The position numbers and the translations under genes were made by a program. The notes beneath the pieces are model-generated. The model had not been told where the DNA came from. It saw only the letters and a list, made by a program, of their open reading frames with translations, and made no database searches. From NCBI RefSeq assembly GCF_029167105.1, contig NZ_JARFML010000031.1:26903-90902 (forward strand): DNA of 64,000 nt, given 5' to 3'. The stretch is from Bradyrhizobium yuanmingense. Its GTDB lineage: Bacteria; Pseudomonadota; Alphaproteobacteria; Rhizobiales; Xanthobacteraceae. Shown here piece by piece: positions 17,778 through 27,927 of this stretch; position 1 is the stretch's first letter, and each line of letters begins with the position of its first letter.

Positions 17778-19505
17778 ATGGCCACCGCTCCCACACAGAT
17801 GTCAGTCGTCCGCGCCGCCGGCGTGCGGCAGGTGCGACTCGTTTGCGGCATCATCCTGTTCGCCTTTGTGGTCAGTCATTTCCTCAACCACGCGCTCGGC
17901 AACATCTCGGTCGATGCCATGGAGGCCGGGGTCTACTACCACACGCTGTTCTGGCAGTTCCTCCCGGTCGCGATCGTGTTCTACACGGCCGCGCTCACCC
18001 ATATGGGGCTCGGCCTCTACGCGTTGTATCAGCGCCGCCAGTTCCGCTGGCGAACGATCGAGCCGCTCCAGCTCGTGCTCGGCTTGAGCATCCCCGTCCT
18101 CGTCATGGGCCACGTCATCGGCGTGCGGCTCGCGCAGACGCTGTACGGGCACGAGAAGCTCTATCCGCAGGAGCTCTATTTGTTCTTCGTGGCGGCGCCG
18201 GGTCTGCTCTGGCAGATGACGATCCTGCTTCTCATTGCCTGGGTGCACGGCTGCATCGGCGTCTATTTCTGGCTTCGGCTAAAGCCGTTCTTCACCCGCG
18301 CGGCGCCCTATCTGCTCGCGGCCGCCGTGCTGATCCCGACGCTCTCGCTGCTCGGCATCTACCAGGGCGGCCGCAGCGTCGCCGTCGACAGCGACGATGC
18401 CGAATGGCGAAAGCAGCATCTCACCCGCCGCCAGGTCGGCACGGTTGCGGAAGGCAACACGCTCGAGCGCATCGCGGGCGGTCTCACCATGGGCTATTTC
18501 GGTCTGTTGGGACTGGTGCTGGCGGCGCGCGGCGTGCGCGCCTTGCGCGAACGGCGCGGCGGCATGATCGCGCTGTCCTACGGCAACGGCAAGACGGTGC
18601 GGGTCCCCAAGGGCCTGTCGGTGCTGGAGGCGAGCCTGCGCCACAACGTGCCGCACGCCAGCGTCTGCGGCGGCCGCGCCCGCTGCTCGACCTGCCGCAT
18701 CCGCATCATCGGCGATCATGATGCCCTACCCACTCCGTCGCAGCGCGAGGCTTTCGTGCTCACCCGCGTCGGCACCGCCGATCCCTCGATCAGATTGGCC
18801 TGTCAGCTGCGTCCGACCTCCGATCTCTCCTTCTTCCAGCTCTTCGCAGCTCACACGCATGCAACGGACGGAGCCTCGACATCGGCCAGTATCGGCCAGG
18901 AGCGCTATCTCGTCAGCCTGTTCGTGGACATGCGCGGCTCGACGCAGCTGGCCGAGAAGCGCCTGCCGTTCGACACGGTCTTCATCGTCAACCGCTTCCT
19001 CGGCGCGGTGTCGCAAGCGGTGATCGAGAACGGCGGCCAGCCGAACCAATTCGTCGGCGACGGCATGCTGGCGCTGTTCGGACTCGCGGCCGACCCGCAA
19101 ACCGCCTGCCGGCAGGCGATGAAGGCAGCCGCGGGAATCGCTGCGCATATCGACGAACTCAACGATCTCCTGAGCCACGATCTGCGCCAGCCGATCCGCT
19201 TCGGCATCGGCATCCACGGCGGCGAGGTCATCATCGGCGACATCGGCTATCGCGATCACATCGTCTTCACCGCGCTCGGCGATGCCGTCAACGTCGCCGC
19301 CCGCCTGCAGGACATGACCAAGACGCTGGCCTGCGAGGCGATCGTCTCGGACGAAGTCCGCCGTACCGCTGATATTGCCGAGGACGCCCTGCCGCAGCAG
19401 GAGGTCGCCATCCGCGGCCGCGACCAGCCGCTCGCGGTGCGGGTGGTGGCGAATGCGAGGGAGCTGGCGGCGCTGGTCGATCGCAGCGAGCGGGTGGCGG
19501 CGTGA
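17778..19505 (+). CDS. cyaC: Redox-linked class III adenylyl cyclase: diheme-type membrane anchor, 2Fe-2S, cyclase
   Basis: Protein of 575 residues with three parts. Residues 15-260 hold about six membrane helices resembling a succinate dehydrogenase cytochrome b anchor, with His34, His38, His55, His75, His112 and His157 as haem candidates. Residues 263-350 are a ferredoxin-like domain with Cys297, Cys303, Cys306 and Cys342 as the 2Fe-2S set. Residues 375-560 are a class III cyclase with metal ligands Asp384 (LFVDMRGST) and Asp428 (VGDGMLALFG) and the Asn505/Arg509 pair in GDAVNVAARL. Sinorhizobium CyaC is a redox-regulated cyclase with a diheme anchor; this is likely its relative. The gene stands alone. 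Confidence 0.85.
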   Translation: MATAPTQMSVVRAAGVRQVRLVCGIILFAFVVSHFLNHALGNISVDAMEAGVYYHTLFWQFLPVAIVFYTAALTHMGLGLYALYQRRQFRWRTIEPLQLVLGLSIPVLVMGHVIGVRLAQTLYGHEKLYPQELYLFFVAAPGLLWQMTILLLIAWVHGCIGVYFWLRLKPFFTRAAPYLLAAAVLIPTLSLLGIYQGGRSVAVDSDDAEWRKQHLTRRQVGTVAEGNTLERIAGGLTMGYFGLLGLVLAARGVRALRERRGGMIALSYGNGKTVRVPKGLSVLEASLRHNVPHASVCGGRARCSTCRIRIIGDHDALPTPSQREAFVLTRVGTADPSIRLACQLRPTSDLSFFQLFAAHTHATDGASTSASIGQERYLVSLFVDMRGSTQLAEKRLPFDTVFIVNRFLGAVSQAVIENGGQPNQFVGDGMLALFGLAADPQTACRQAMKAAAGIAAHIDELNDLLSHDLRQPIRFGIGIHGGEVIIGDIGYRDHIVFTALGDAVNVAARLQDMTKTLACEAIVSDEVRRTADIAEDALPQQEVAIRGRDQPLAVRVVANARELAALVDRSERVAA

Positions 19506-19512
19506 TTCTTTA

Positions 19513-19539
19513 CCTCTCCCCGTAAGAACGGGGCGAGGG
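19513..19539. repeat. Short hairpin, piece of family C repeat
   Basis: CTCTCCCCGT pairs with ACGGGGCGAGGG just after the cyclase stop. It could terminate that transcript. The remaining sequence up to 19725 holds the sorA promoter and a GGGAGGAG ribosome-binding site but no gene. Confidence 0.55.
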
Positions 19540-19725
19540 AGCGCACCGTCGTCGCAGCCTGCTGCTCGTGAATCTCGTCACGAGCACAACACCGGCCTGC
19601 TGCAATGCAGCGGCATGGGCTTGCTGCGAAAGCGCGAATTGACTTCACGCAAATGGTTGCGACAGATGAGCGCAGGATCGTGGTGATGCCCCCCGATCCA
19701 ACGAGAAGCTCCGGGAGGAGAAAAA

Positions 19726-20925
19726 ATGTTCGATCGACGCGACCTGCTCAAGGGAGCAGGCCTTGCCGCCATGGCGGCCACACTGAATTCCACCAAGGCG
19801 CTGGCCCTCGACACCGTGACCCTGCCCTTCACCAATGGCGAACGGCCGCTGGTGAAGTATCCGCAGAAGCGGCCGATGATCGGCCTGACCAGCCGGCCGC
19901 CGCAGCTCGAGACCCCGTTTGCGGTGTTCAACGACGGCCCGATCACGCCGAACAACGCGTTCTTCGTGCGCTATCACCTCTCCGACCTGCCCTACGATCT
20001 CGACCCCGACAAGTTCACGCTGGAGGTCAAGGGCAAGGTCGACAAGCCGCTGAAATTGTCGCTGAAGGACATCCGCAAGATGAAGGCGACGGAGATCGTC
20101 GCCGTCAACCAGTGCTCCGGCAACAGCCGCGGCTTCTTCGAGCCGCGCGTTGCCGGCGGTCAGCTCGCCAACGGCGCGATGGGTTGCGCGCGCTGGCGCG
20201 GCGTGCCGCTGAAGAGCGTGCTGGAGATGGCCGGCGTGCAGAGCGGCGCCAGGCAGGTCACCTTCAACGGCATGGACGGACCGGTCAACGACAAGACGCC
20301 GGATTTCATCAAGGCACTCGACATCGATCACGCCACTGACGGCGAGGTGATGCTGGCCTATGGCATGAACGGCGAGGACCTGCCGTTCCTCAACGGCTTT
20401 CCGCTGCGCCTGATCGTGCCCGGCTATTTCGGCACCTACTGGGTCAAGCACCTCAACGAGATCACCGTCATCGACAACGTCTATGACGGCTTCTGGATGA
20501 AGTCGGCCTACCGCATCCCCGACACGCCGAACAATGCAGTCGAGCCGGGCACCGCGCCGAAGGCGACGATCCCGATCAACCGCTTCACCATCCGCTCCTT
20601 CATCACCAGCGTCCCCGATGGTGCCAAGCTGAAGGCGGGAGCCGTGACCCTGCGCGGCATCGCGTTCGATGGCGGCAAGGGCATCAAGCAGGTCGACGTC
20701 TCCACCGACGGCGGCAAGACCTGGGTCGGCGCCAAGCTCGGCAAGGATCTCGGCAAATACGCCTTCCGCGAATGGAAGCTGCCGGTGAAGCTCGCGGCCG
20801 GCAGCCACGAGCTCAAGGTCCGCGCCGCCGGCAATGGCGGTGAGACCCAGCCGGACATGCCGCGCTGGAACCCGGCGGGCTATTTGCGCAACGTCGTCGA
20901 AACCGTCCGCGTCAGCGTGGCCTGA
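19726..20925 (+). CDS. sorA: Sulfite:cytochrome c oxidoreductase, molybdopterin subunit
   Basis: Periplasmic molybdenum enzyme of 399 residues oxidising sulfite to sulfate. A twin-arginine signal (FDRRDLLKGAG, cleavage near ALA-LD) exports the folded protein. The SUOX-type catalytic domain has NQCSGNSRG with Cys130 as the Mo ligand, and GFPLRLIVPGYFGTYWVKHL; a C-terminal Mo-co dimerisation domain follows from about residue 290. A strong GGAGGAG lies before the ATG. The next gene, 12 bp on, is a small c-type cytochrome, so the pair is SorAB. The family also includes YedY-like reductases, but pairing with a cytochrome favours SorA. Confidence 0.92.
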   Translation: MFDRRDLLKGAGLAAMAATLNSTKALALDTVTLPFTNGERPLVKYPQKRPMIGLTSRPPQLETPFAVFNDGPITPNNAFFVRYHLSDLPYDLDPDKFTLEVKGKVDKPLKLSLKDIRKMKATEIVAVNQCSGNSRGFFEPRVAGGQLANGAMGCARWRGVPLKSVLEMAGVQSGARQVTFNGMDGPVNDKTPDFIKALDIDHATDGEVMLAYGMNGEDLPFLNGFPLRLIVPGYFGTYWVKHLNEITVIDNVYDGFWMKSAYRIPDTPNNAVEPGTAPKATIPINRFTIRSFITSVPDGAKLKAGAVTLRGIAFDGGKGIKQVDVSTDGGKTWVGAKLGKDLGKYAFREWKLPVKLAAGSHELKVRAAGNGGETQPDMPRWNPAGYLRNVVETVRVSVA

Positions 20926-20937
20926 AGGAGACTGATC

Positions 20938-21234
20938 ATGCAGCGCATCGTTCTCCTCGCCGTCGCCGCATCGATGGGCTCGTCACTTGCAGCTCCCGTC
21001 AATTACAAGACTCCCGACGAGGTCGCCGCCTTCAAGCCCGGTCCCAATCTCGAGGTCGTGCAGGGCAATTGCAGCGCCTGCCATTCGTCCGACTACGTCG
21101 CCACGCAGCCGCCGATGAAGGACAAGAGGGCGTTCTGGCAGGCCGAGGTGACCAAGATGATCAAGGTCTATGGCGCACCGATCGACGATGCCGATGTCGG
21201 CAAGATCGTCGATTATCTGGCCGCGACCTACTGA
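20938..21234 (+). CDS. sorB: Sulfite dehydrogenase cytochrome c subunit
   Basis: Small monohaem c-type cytochrome, 98 residues, that accepts electrons from SorA and passes them to soluble cytochrome c. It has a Sec signal peptide (MQRIVLLAVAASMGSSLAA), one haem site CSACH and a C-terminal KIVDYLAATY helix typical of this class; the axial Met is probably in PPMKDK. AAGGAGAC precedes the ATG. It lies 12 bp after sorA in the same operon. Confidence 0.9.
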   Translation: MQRIVLLAVAASMGSSLAAPVNYKTPDEVAAFKPGPNLEVVQGNCSACHSSDYVATQPPMKDKRAFWQAEVTKMIKVYGAPIDDADVGKIVDYLAATY

Positions 21235-21442
21235 CGGACGCCGCCACGCGCGCCGGCCATTTGACCGCGAAACGGGCAAAACCGGCAAAAACGCCGCGAA
21301 GTTGAGCGGAATTCGGCGAAATGGCGATGTGGTTTGAGCTACCAAGCCTGCCACATTCCGCGTATCCTGTTAGGACCGAACCGGCCGGTTGGCGGGGACT
21401 GGCGGTTCGAGATCTCGGAGGAAGACCCGCGGAGAAGTCGTG

Positions 21443-21643
21443 ATGGCTAAAGGTACGGTCAAGTGGTTCAACCCGACGAAGGGTTATGGATTTATCCAGC
21501 CTGCGTCGGGTGGCAAGGATGTGTTCGTGCATATCTCGGCAGTGCAGAAGGCCGGTCTGTCGACCCTCAACGAGGGACAGACGGTGGAATATGAAGAGAT
21601 CGCAAACCGGGGCAAGACCTCCGCGGAAAACCTCAAAGTATAA
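21443..21643 (+). CDS. cspA: Cold-shock domain protein
   Basis: Single cold-shock domain RNA chaperone of 66 residues. RNP1 reads KGYGFIQP and RNP2 reads VFVHIS; KGTVKWFN opens the domain. The start at 21443 (MAKGTV) is standard although the frame is open upstream. About 200 bp of leader separate it from sorB, as usual for csp genes whose long 5' UTR regulates translation. Which CspA paralog this is cannot be told. Confidence 0.95.
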   Translation: MAKGTVKWFNPTKGYGFIQPASGGKDVFVHISAVQKAGLSTLNEGQTVEYEEIANRGKTSAENLKV

Positions 21644-21661
21644 GCCCGCGCCAGCCTTTGC

Positions 21662-21687
21662 TGCCTCCCGGATTTGTCCGGGAGCGG
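21662..21687. other. Hairpin after cspA
   Basis: CTCCCGGA pairs with TCCGGGAG across a short loop. The following run is A rather than T, so it is not a classical intrinsic terminator on the plus strand, although it may block 3' decay. Confidence 0.4.
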
Positions 21688-21815
21688 GCCAAAAAAATTT
21701 AAGAAGACGGCCGGTGCATTCGACGACAGGCGTTGCGATTGCACAAGGATAGCTATTTTTTCCTTGCGAAGACCGCTCATCGAACCACAGCAATGACAAT
21801 CGCGACTGCACTTCG

Positions 21816-22277
21816 CTAACCCACCGGCAGCGGTGCGTCGCGCTTGATCTCCTCCATCACCGCATAAGTTCGCGTCTCGCGCACGCCCGGCATCGACAGC
21901 AGGGTCTCGCCGAGAAAGCGTCGATAGGCGGTCATGTCCGCAAGCCGCGCCTTCACAAGATAGTCGAAGCCGCCGGCAACCATGTGACACTCCAGCACTT
22001 CAGGGGCGAGCCTCACGGCCCGGGCGAACCGCTCGAAATTGTCGGGCGTGGTCTTGTCGAGCAGCACCTCGACGAACACCAGGAGCCCAAGGCCGAGCCG
22101 ATGCGGGTTGAGCCGCGCGCCATAGCCTTCGACGAAGCCCTCGCGCTGCAGGCGCTTCAGCCGTTCGCCGATCGAGGTCGGCGACAGCCCGATGCGCTCG
22201 GCGAGCTCGACATTGGCGATGCGCCCATCCTCCTGCAGGATCGAGAGGATTTTCCGGTCGGTTCGGTCAAGTTCCAT
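21816..22277 (-). CDS. putR: Lrp/AsnC family regulator, likely of putA
   Basis: Lrp-type regulator of 153 residues. N-terminal helix-turn-helix: DRTDRKILSILQEDGRIANV and ELAERIGLSPTSIGERLKRL; C-terminal RAM domain with VAGGFDYLVKARLADMTAY and the LLSMPGVRETRTY strand. It is transcribed away from putA with 114 bp between the starts, the arrangement of PutR, which activates putA in response to proline in alphaproteobacteria. The shared gap is AT-rich for this genome (TTTATATAG just ahead of the regulator ATG), suitable for Lrp binding and bending. Confidence 0.88.
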   Translation of the reverse strand: MELDRTDRKILSILQEDGRIANVELAERIGLSPTSIGERLKRLQREGFVEGYGARLNPHRLGLGLLVFVEVLLDKTTPDNFERFARAVRLAPEVLECHMVAGGFDYLVKARLADMTAYRRFLGETLLSMPGVRETRTYAVMEEIKRDAPLPVG

Positions 22278-22391
22278 AGTTTATATAGCCAAAGGGCTGA
22301 TCTTCTTCATTTTCTAAGGCAAATCGGCTAGATTGTCTATCGAAGTACGGTCACGCGGGCCTTATCCTGGATTTCAGCCACAGGACACGCC

Positions 22392-25391
22392 ATGCCGAAC
22401 ATTCCGCCCCCCTTCTCCGCCCCTTACGCTCCCGATGATTCCGAGATCGCCGCAAAGCTTCTGCCGGCCTCGCATCTCGCCCCGTCCCATGAGGCCCGGA
22501 TCGACCGCACCGCGACGCGGCTGATCGAGGCGATTCGCAAGCGCGACGACCGGCTCGGCGGGGTGGAGGACATGCTGCGGGAGTTCGCGCTCTCGACCAA
22601 GGAAGGGCTGGCGCTGATGGTGCTGGCGGAAGCGCTGCTGCGCGTGCCCGATGCGCGCACCGCCGACCAGTTCATCGAGGACAAGCTCGGCGAGGGCGAT
22701 TTCATCCATCACGAGACCAAGTCCACCGCGTTCCTGGTCAACGCCTCGGCCTGGGCGCTCGGCCTGTCGGCGCGGGTGATCCAGCCCGGCGAGACGCCCG
22801 ACGGCACCATCGGCCGGCTGGTGAAGCGGCTCGGCGCGCCGGCGGTGCGCACCGCGACGCGCCAAGCGATGCGGCTGATGGGCAATCATTTCGTGTTAGG
22901 GGAGACCATCGAGCAGGCGCTGGAGCGGGCTCGGCCGCGCTCCGGCCAGAAGCCGCGCTATTCCTTCGACATGCTCGGCGAAGGCGCGCGAACGGCCGCC
23001 GATGCCAAGCGCTATTTCGACGCCTATGCCAGCGCGATTGACACGATCGGCAAGGCTTCGGGCAACCATCCCCTGCCCGACCGGCCCGGCATCTCGGTCA
23101 AGCTCTCGGCGCTGCATCCGCGCTTCGAGGCGATCAGCCGCGGCCGCGTGATGGCCGAGCTGGTGCCGCTATTGCTGGACCTTGCGCAGCGCGCCAAGGC
23201 GCATGACCTCAATTTCACGGTCGATGCCGAGGAGGCTGACCGGCTGGAGCTGTCGCTCGACGTGATCGCAGCGACGCTCGCCGATCCCTCGCTTTCCGGC
23301 TGGGACGGATTTGGCCTCGCGATCCAGGCCTATCAGAAGCGCGCCAGCGCAGTGATCGACTATGTCGATGAACTCGCCCGCGCGCACGACCGCAAGCTGA
23401 TGGTGCGCCTGGTCAAGGGCGCCTATTGGGACACCGAGATCAAGCGCGCGCAGGAGCGCGGGCTCGACGGCTATCCCGTGTTTACGCGCAAAGCGATGAC
23501 CGATCTGAACTTCGTCGCCTGCGCAACGAAGCTTCTCGCCTTGCGGCCGCGCATCTTTCCGCAATTCGCCACCCACAACGCGTTGACGGTCGCGACCGTG
23601 CTGGAGCTCGCAGCAGATGGCGGCGGCTTCGAGTTCCAGCGCCTGCACGGCATGGGCGAAGCGCTCTACGAGCAACTCGCCAAGGATCATCCTGACATCG
23701 CCTATCGCACCTATGCGCCGGTCGGCAGCCATCGCGACCTGCTCGCCTATCTGGTGCGGCGGCTGTTGGAGAACGGCGCCAACTCGTCCTTCGTGGCGCA
23801 GGCCGCCGATTATCGCGTGCCGGTTTCGGCGCTGCTGCAACGCCCCGCCGATGCCATCGGCCGGCCGCAACAGGCACCTCATGCCAAGATTCCGTTGCCG
23901 GCAGATCTGTTCGCTCCGGAGCGGCGCAATTCGCGCGGCGTCGAATTCGGCGAGCGTTCCGCACTCGACCGGCTTCTGACGGACGTGAAGGCCGCGACGG
24001 CCGATCTCAAGCCTGTCGCTGATGCCACACCGGATCAGGCCAACGCGGCGATGACGGCTGCGCGCGCCGGCTTTGGCAGCTGGAGCCGGACGCCGGCAGG
24101 CACGCGCGCGGCGGCGCTGGAGCAGGCCGCGCATCTCCTGGAAAGCCGCGGTGCCCGCTTCATCGCGCTGCTGCAAGCCGAGGGCGGCAAGACGCTCGAC
24201 GACGCTTTGTCGGAGCTGCGCGAAGCCGCCGACTTCTGCCGCTACTATGCCGCGCAGGGCCGCAAGCTGTTCGGCGTCGATGCCGCCATGCCCGGCCCGA
24301 CCGGCGAGAGCAACGCGCTCGCCATGCGCGGCCGCGGCGTCTTCGTCGCGATCTCGCCCTGGAATTTTCCGCTTGCGATCTTCCTTGGCCAAGTGACCGC
24401 GGCGCTGATGGCCGGCAACAGCGTGGTGGCGAAACCCGCCGAGCAGACGCCGCGCATCGCGCGCGAGGCGGTCGCCCTGCTGCACGAGGCTGGCATCCCC
24501 ACAAGCGCGCTGCATCTCATCACCGGCGACGGCCGTATCGGCGCGGCACTGACCGCGCACCCCGATGTCGCCGGAATCGTCTTCACCGGTTCGACCGAGG
24601 TGGCACGAGCGATCAACCGGACACTGGCCGCCAAGGATGGGCCGATCGTGCCGCTGATCGCGGAGACCGGCGGCATCAACGCCATGATCGCCGATGCCAC
24701 CGCGCTGCCCGAGCAGGTCGCCGACGATGTCGTGACCTCTGCGTTCCGCTCCGCAGGCCAGCGCTGCTCGGCGTTGCGGCTCTTGTTCGCGCAGGAGGAT
24801 GTCGCCGACCGCATGATCGAGATGATCGCGGGCGCCGCGCGCGAACTGAAAATCGGCGATCCTGCAGATGTTTCGACTCATGTCGGTCCAGTGATCGATG
24901 ATGAAGCCAAGCAGCGCCTCGATGCGCATATCGCGCGGATGAAGCGCGAGGCGCGGCTGCATTTTGCGGGCACCGCGCCGAATGGCTGCTTCGTCGCGCC
25001 GCATATCTTCGAGCTCAAGGAGGCCGGTCAGCTCACCGAGGAGGTGTTCGGCCCGATCCTGCATGTCGCGCGCTATCGCGCCGAGAACCTGGCGCGTGTG
25101 CTGGAATCCATCGCGCGCACCGGTTACGGGCTCACCTTGGGCATCCATTCGCGCATCGACGACACCATCGAAGCCATCATCGACTGCGTCCAGGTCGGCA
25201 ACATCTACGTCAACCGCAACATGATCGGCGCCGTGGTCGGCGTGCAGCCGTTCGGCGGCAGCGGCCTGTCCGGAACCGGTCCCAAGGCCGGCGGCCCGCA
25301 CTACCTCGCGCGCTTTGCCACCGAGCAGACCGTGACGATCAACACGGCTGCGGCCGGCGGCAATGCCGCGTTACTTGCGGGGGAGGAGTGA
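22392..25391 (+). CDS. putA: Bifunctional proline dehydrogenase / glutamate-semialdehyde dehydrogenase
   Basis: Oxidises proline to glutamate in two steps; 999 residues, the compact PutA type (Bradyrhizobium PutA is of this size). The N-terminal FAD-binding PRODH barrel includes DAEEADRLELSLDVI, YQKRASAVIDYVDELA and RLVKGAYWD; the C-terminal aldehyde dehydrogenase domain starts near residue 540 and carries AISPWNFPLAIFLGQ, ETGGINAMI (base Glu) and the Cys loop SAGQRCSALRLLF. There is no N-terminal DNA-binding domain, so regulation falls to the divergent Lrp gene. Substrate channelling between the sites is known for this class. Confidence 0.96.
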   Translation: MPNIPPPFSAPYAPDDSEIAAKLLPASHLAPSHEARIDRTATRLIEAIRKRDDRLGGVEDMLREFALSTKEGLALMVLAEALLRVPDARTADQFIEDKLGEGDFIHHETKSTAFLVNASAWALGLSARVIQPGETPDGTIGRLVKRLGAPAVRTATRQAMRLMGNHFVLGETIEQALERARPRSGQKPRYSFDMLGEGARTAADAKRYFDAYASAIDTIGKASGNHPLPDRPGISVKLSALHPRFEAISRGRVMAELVPLLLDLAQRAKAHDLNFTVDAEEADRLELSLDVIAATLADPSLSGWDGFGLAIQAYQKRASAVIDYVDELARAHDRKLMVRLVKGAYWDTEIKRAQERGLDGYPVFTRKAMTDLNFVACATKLLALRPRIFPQFATHNALTVATVLELAADGGGFEFQRLHGMGEALYEQLAKDHPDIAYRTYAPVGSHRDLLAYLVRRLLENGANSSFVAQAADYRVPVSALLQRPADAIGRPQQAPHAKIPLPADLFAPERRNSRGVEFGERSALDRLLTDVKAATADLKPVADATPDQANAAMTAARAGFGSWSRTPAGTRAAALEQAAHLLESRGARFIALLQAEGGKTLDDALSELREAADFCRYYAAQGRKLFGVDAAMPGPTGESNALAMRGRGVFVAISPWNFPLAIFLGQVTAALMAGNSVVAKPAEQTPRIAREAVALLHEAGIPTSALHLITGDGRIGAALTAHPDVAGIVFTGSTEVARAINRTLAAKDGPIVPLIAETGGINAMIADATALPEQVADDVVTSAFRSAGQRCSALRLLFAQEDVADRMIEMIAGAARELKIGDPADVSTHVGPVIDDEAKQRLDAHIARMKREARLHFAGTAPNGCFVAPHIFELKEAGQLTEEVFGPILHVARYRAENLARVLESIARTGYGLTLGIHSRIDDTIEAIIDCVQVGNIYVNRNMIGAVVGVQPFGGSGLSGTGPKAGGPHYLARFATEQTVTINTAAAGGNAALLAGEE

Positions 25392-25506
25392 GGCCCTGCG
25401 CCAGGCGCCGTTGCATCCCGGCAAAACATCGGTCTAATGCTCTCATCACCCGCCCGCGCCAATTCCAGCGCGCGGGAAACGACTGAATCGAGGGAGCGAC
25501 GCCGCG

Positions 25507-26712
<1,206 letters not shown>

Positions 26713-26732
26713 AAGCGCGCTCGCTCTAACCT

Positions 26733-26813
26733 CGTCATTGCGAGCGCAGCGAAGCAATCCAGAGTGTCTCCGCGGACGCATTGCTGGATTGCTTCGCTGC
26801 GCTCGCAATGACG
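26733..26813. repeat. Palindromic intergenic repeat, family A, copy 3
   Basis: CGTCATTGCGAGCGCAGCGA with AATCCAGA at the left, and CTGGATTGCTTCGCTGCGCT ending GCAATGACG at the right. It lies between the CoA-transferase and GST genes on the same strand. Confidence 0.9.
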
Positions 26814-26867
26814 GCGAGGGACTATCTCGCTATAACGATCGGCAACACACCCATGCCGCGAGGTCCC

Positions 26868-27515
26868 ATGCCTAGCTACCGCCTGCACTACTTCCCCGAA
26901 TCCGGCAACAGCTACAAGCTGGCGCTGATGCTGACGCTCTGCGGCGAGACGTTCGAGCCGGTCTGGACCGATTTTGCCGGCGGCGTCACGCGCACGGCCG
27001 AGTGGCGCAAGGCCGTGAACGAGATGGGCGAGATTCCCGTGCTCGAGATCGACGGCGTGAAGATGACGCAGACCGCGCCGCTGCTGCTGAAACTGGCCGA
27101 GCAATATGGCCGTTTCGGCGCCGAGACGGAGGACGAGAAATTCGAGTTGCTGCGCTGGCTGTTCTGGGACAACCACAAGCTCACCGGCTACATGGCGACC
27201 TACCGCTTCATGCGTGCCTTCACCGAGAAGAACGATCCGCAGGTGCTGAAGCATTTCCGCCGGCGGCTCGAGGACTTTCTCGGCATCCTCGATGGCCATC
27301 TCCAGCACAATGATTTCGCGATTGGCGCAAGGCCGACAGTCGCGGACATCTCGATGATGGCCTATCTGCATTATCCCAGCGACGAGCATGGCTTCGATTT
27401 CGCGTCGAGCCATCCGGCCATCCACGCCTGGCTCGGCCGCATGGCCGCGCTGCCGGGCTGGAAGCCGGCTTACGAGCTGCTGCCGGGAAAACGGATGACG
27501 AACTACGCGAAGTGA
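26868..27515 (+). CDS. Glutathione S-transferase family protein
   Basis: Cytosolic GST fold, 215 residues. The thioredoxin-like N-terminal domain starts YRLHYFPESGNSYKLALML; EIPVLEIDG holds the cis-Pro and QTAPLL the glutathione-binding residue. The helical C-terminal domain has GARPTVADISMMAYL with the conserved Asp. The ATG at 26868 is preferred because GAGGT lies five bases before it; an ATG at 26853 is in frame. Specific substrate unknown. Confidence 0.88.
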   Translation: MPSYRLHYFPESGNSYKLALMLTLCGETFEPVWTDFAGGVTRTAEWRKAVNEMGEIPVLEIDGVKMTQTAPLLLKLAEQYGRFGAETEDEKFELLRWLFWDNHKLTGYMATYRFMRAFTEKNDPQVLKHFRRRLEDFLGILDGHLQHNDFAIGARPTVADISMMAYLHYPSDEHGFDFASSHPAIHAWLGRMAALPGWKPAYELLPGKRMTNYAK

Positions 27516-27529
27516 GGACTTACTTGTCC

Positions 27530-27645
27530 CCTCTCCCCGCTTGAGGAGGAGTCTCCACGGGGACGGTGATAGCGAGACTCGCGGAGAGTCCCCCTCACCC
27601 GCCGCGCTTCGCGCGTCGGCCTCTCCCCGCAAGCGGGGCGAGGCG
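27530..27645. repeat. Palindromic repeat, family C, copy 2
   Basis: Arms CCTCTCCCCGCTTGAGGAGG and CCTCTCCCCGCAAGCGGGGC with inner GCGGAGAGTCCCCCTCACCC. It follows the GST stop and probably ends that transcript. Confidence 0.8.
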
Positions 27646-27683
27646 AACCTGCAGCCCGTTCCGGGATCGTATCGAGAGAGATT

Positions 27684-27848
27684 TCACCGCAACGCCAGCC
27701 AGCCGAACGTGAACAGAATTCCGCCGACGATGACGGCCACCGCGACGGCCCAGATGCTCACGCGGGCGCTGCCGATGACCTGCTTGGCTTCCTCGTTCCG
27801 CGCAATCTCGCGATTGCGCGCCTTGTTGGCTCCGCCGGTATCCGTCAT
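27684..27848 (-). CDS. Small single-pass membrane protein, 54 residues
   Basis: Short gene found by direct reading of the minus strand. It encodes a charged N-terminus (MTDTGGANKARNREIARNEE) and one membrane helix, SIWAVAVAVIVGGILFTFGW, ending LALR. The ATG is at 27848 and the stop at 27684. Composition (soluble basic/acidic half plus one helix) resembles other tiny alphaproteobacterial membrane proteins. It sits in the gap between the haem-motif protein and the GST, transcribed with the former after 79 bp. Function unknown; coding is likely from the clean amphipathic-plus-TM layout. Confidence 0.55.
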   Translation of the reverse strand: MTDTGGANKARNREIARNEEAKQVIGSARVSIWAVAVAVIVGGILFTFGWLALR

Positions 27849-27867
27849 GGGTCATCCAAATCGCTTG

Positions 27868-27921
27868 AGACTTTATCTTGCGCGTGATCCTTCGGAAAGC
27901 CGCTCCACACTTTTCCTGGAC
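27868..27921. repeat. Decayed copy of the GAGCATGATC palindrome
   Basis: The stretch from TGCGCGTGATCCTTCGGAAA to CACTTTTCCTGGACCACGCA matches the 10773-10821 element with several changes in both arms. Confidence 0.5.
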
Positions 27922-27927
27922 CACGCA

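Noticed and set aside
21662..21700. Intrinsic terminator after cspA
   Set aside because: The hairpin is good but is followed by an A-run rather than a T-run on the plus strand.
23169..25301. Long minus-strand frame inside putA
   Set aside because: Antisense shadow; putA motifs are complete on the plus strand.
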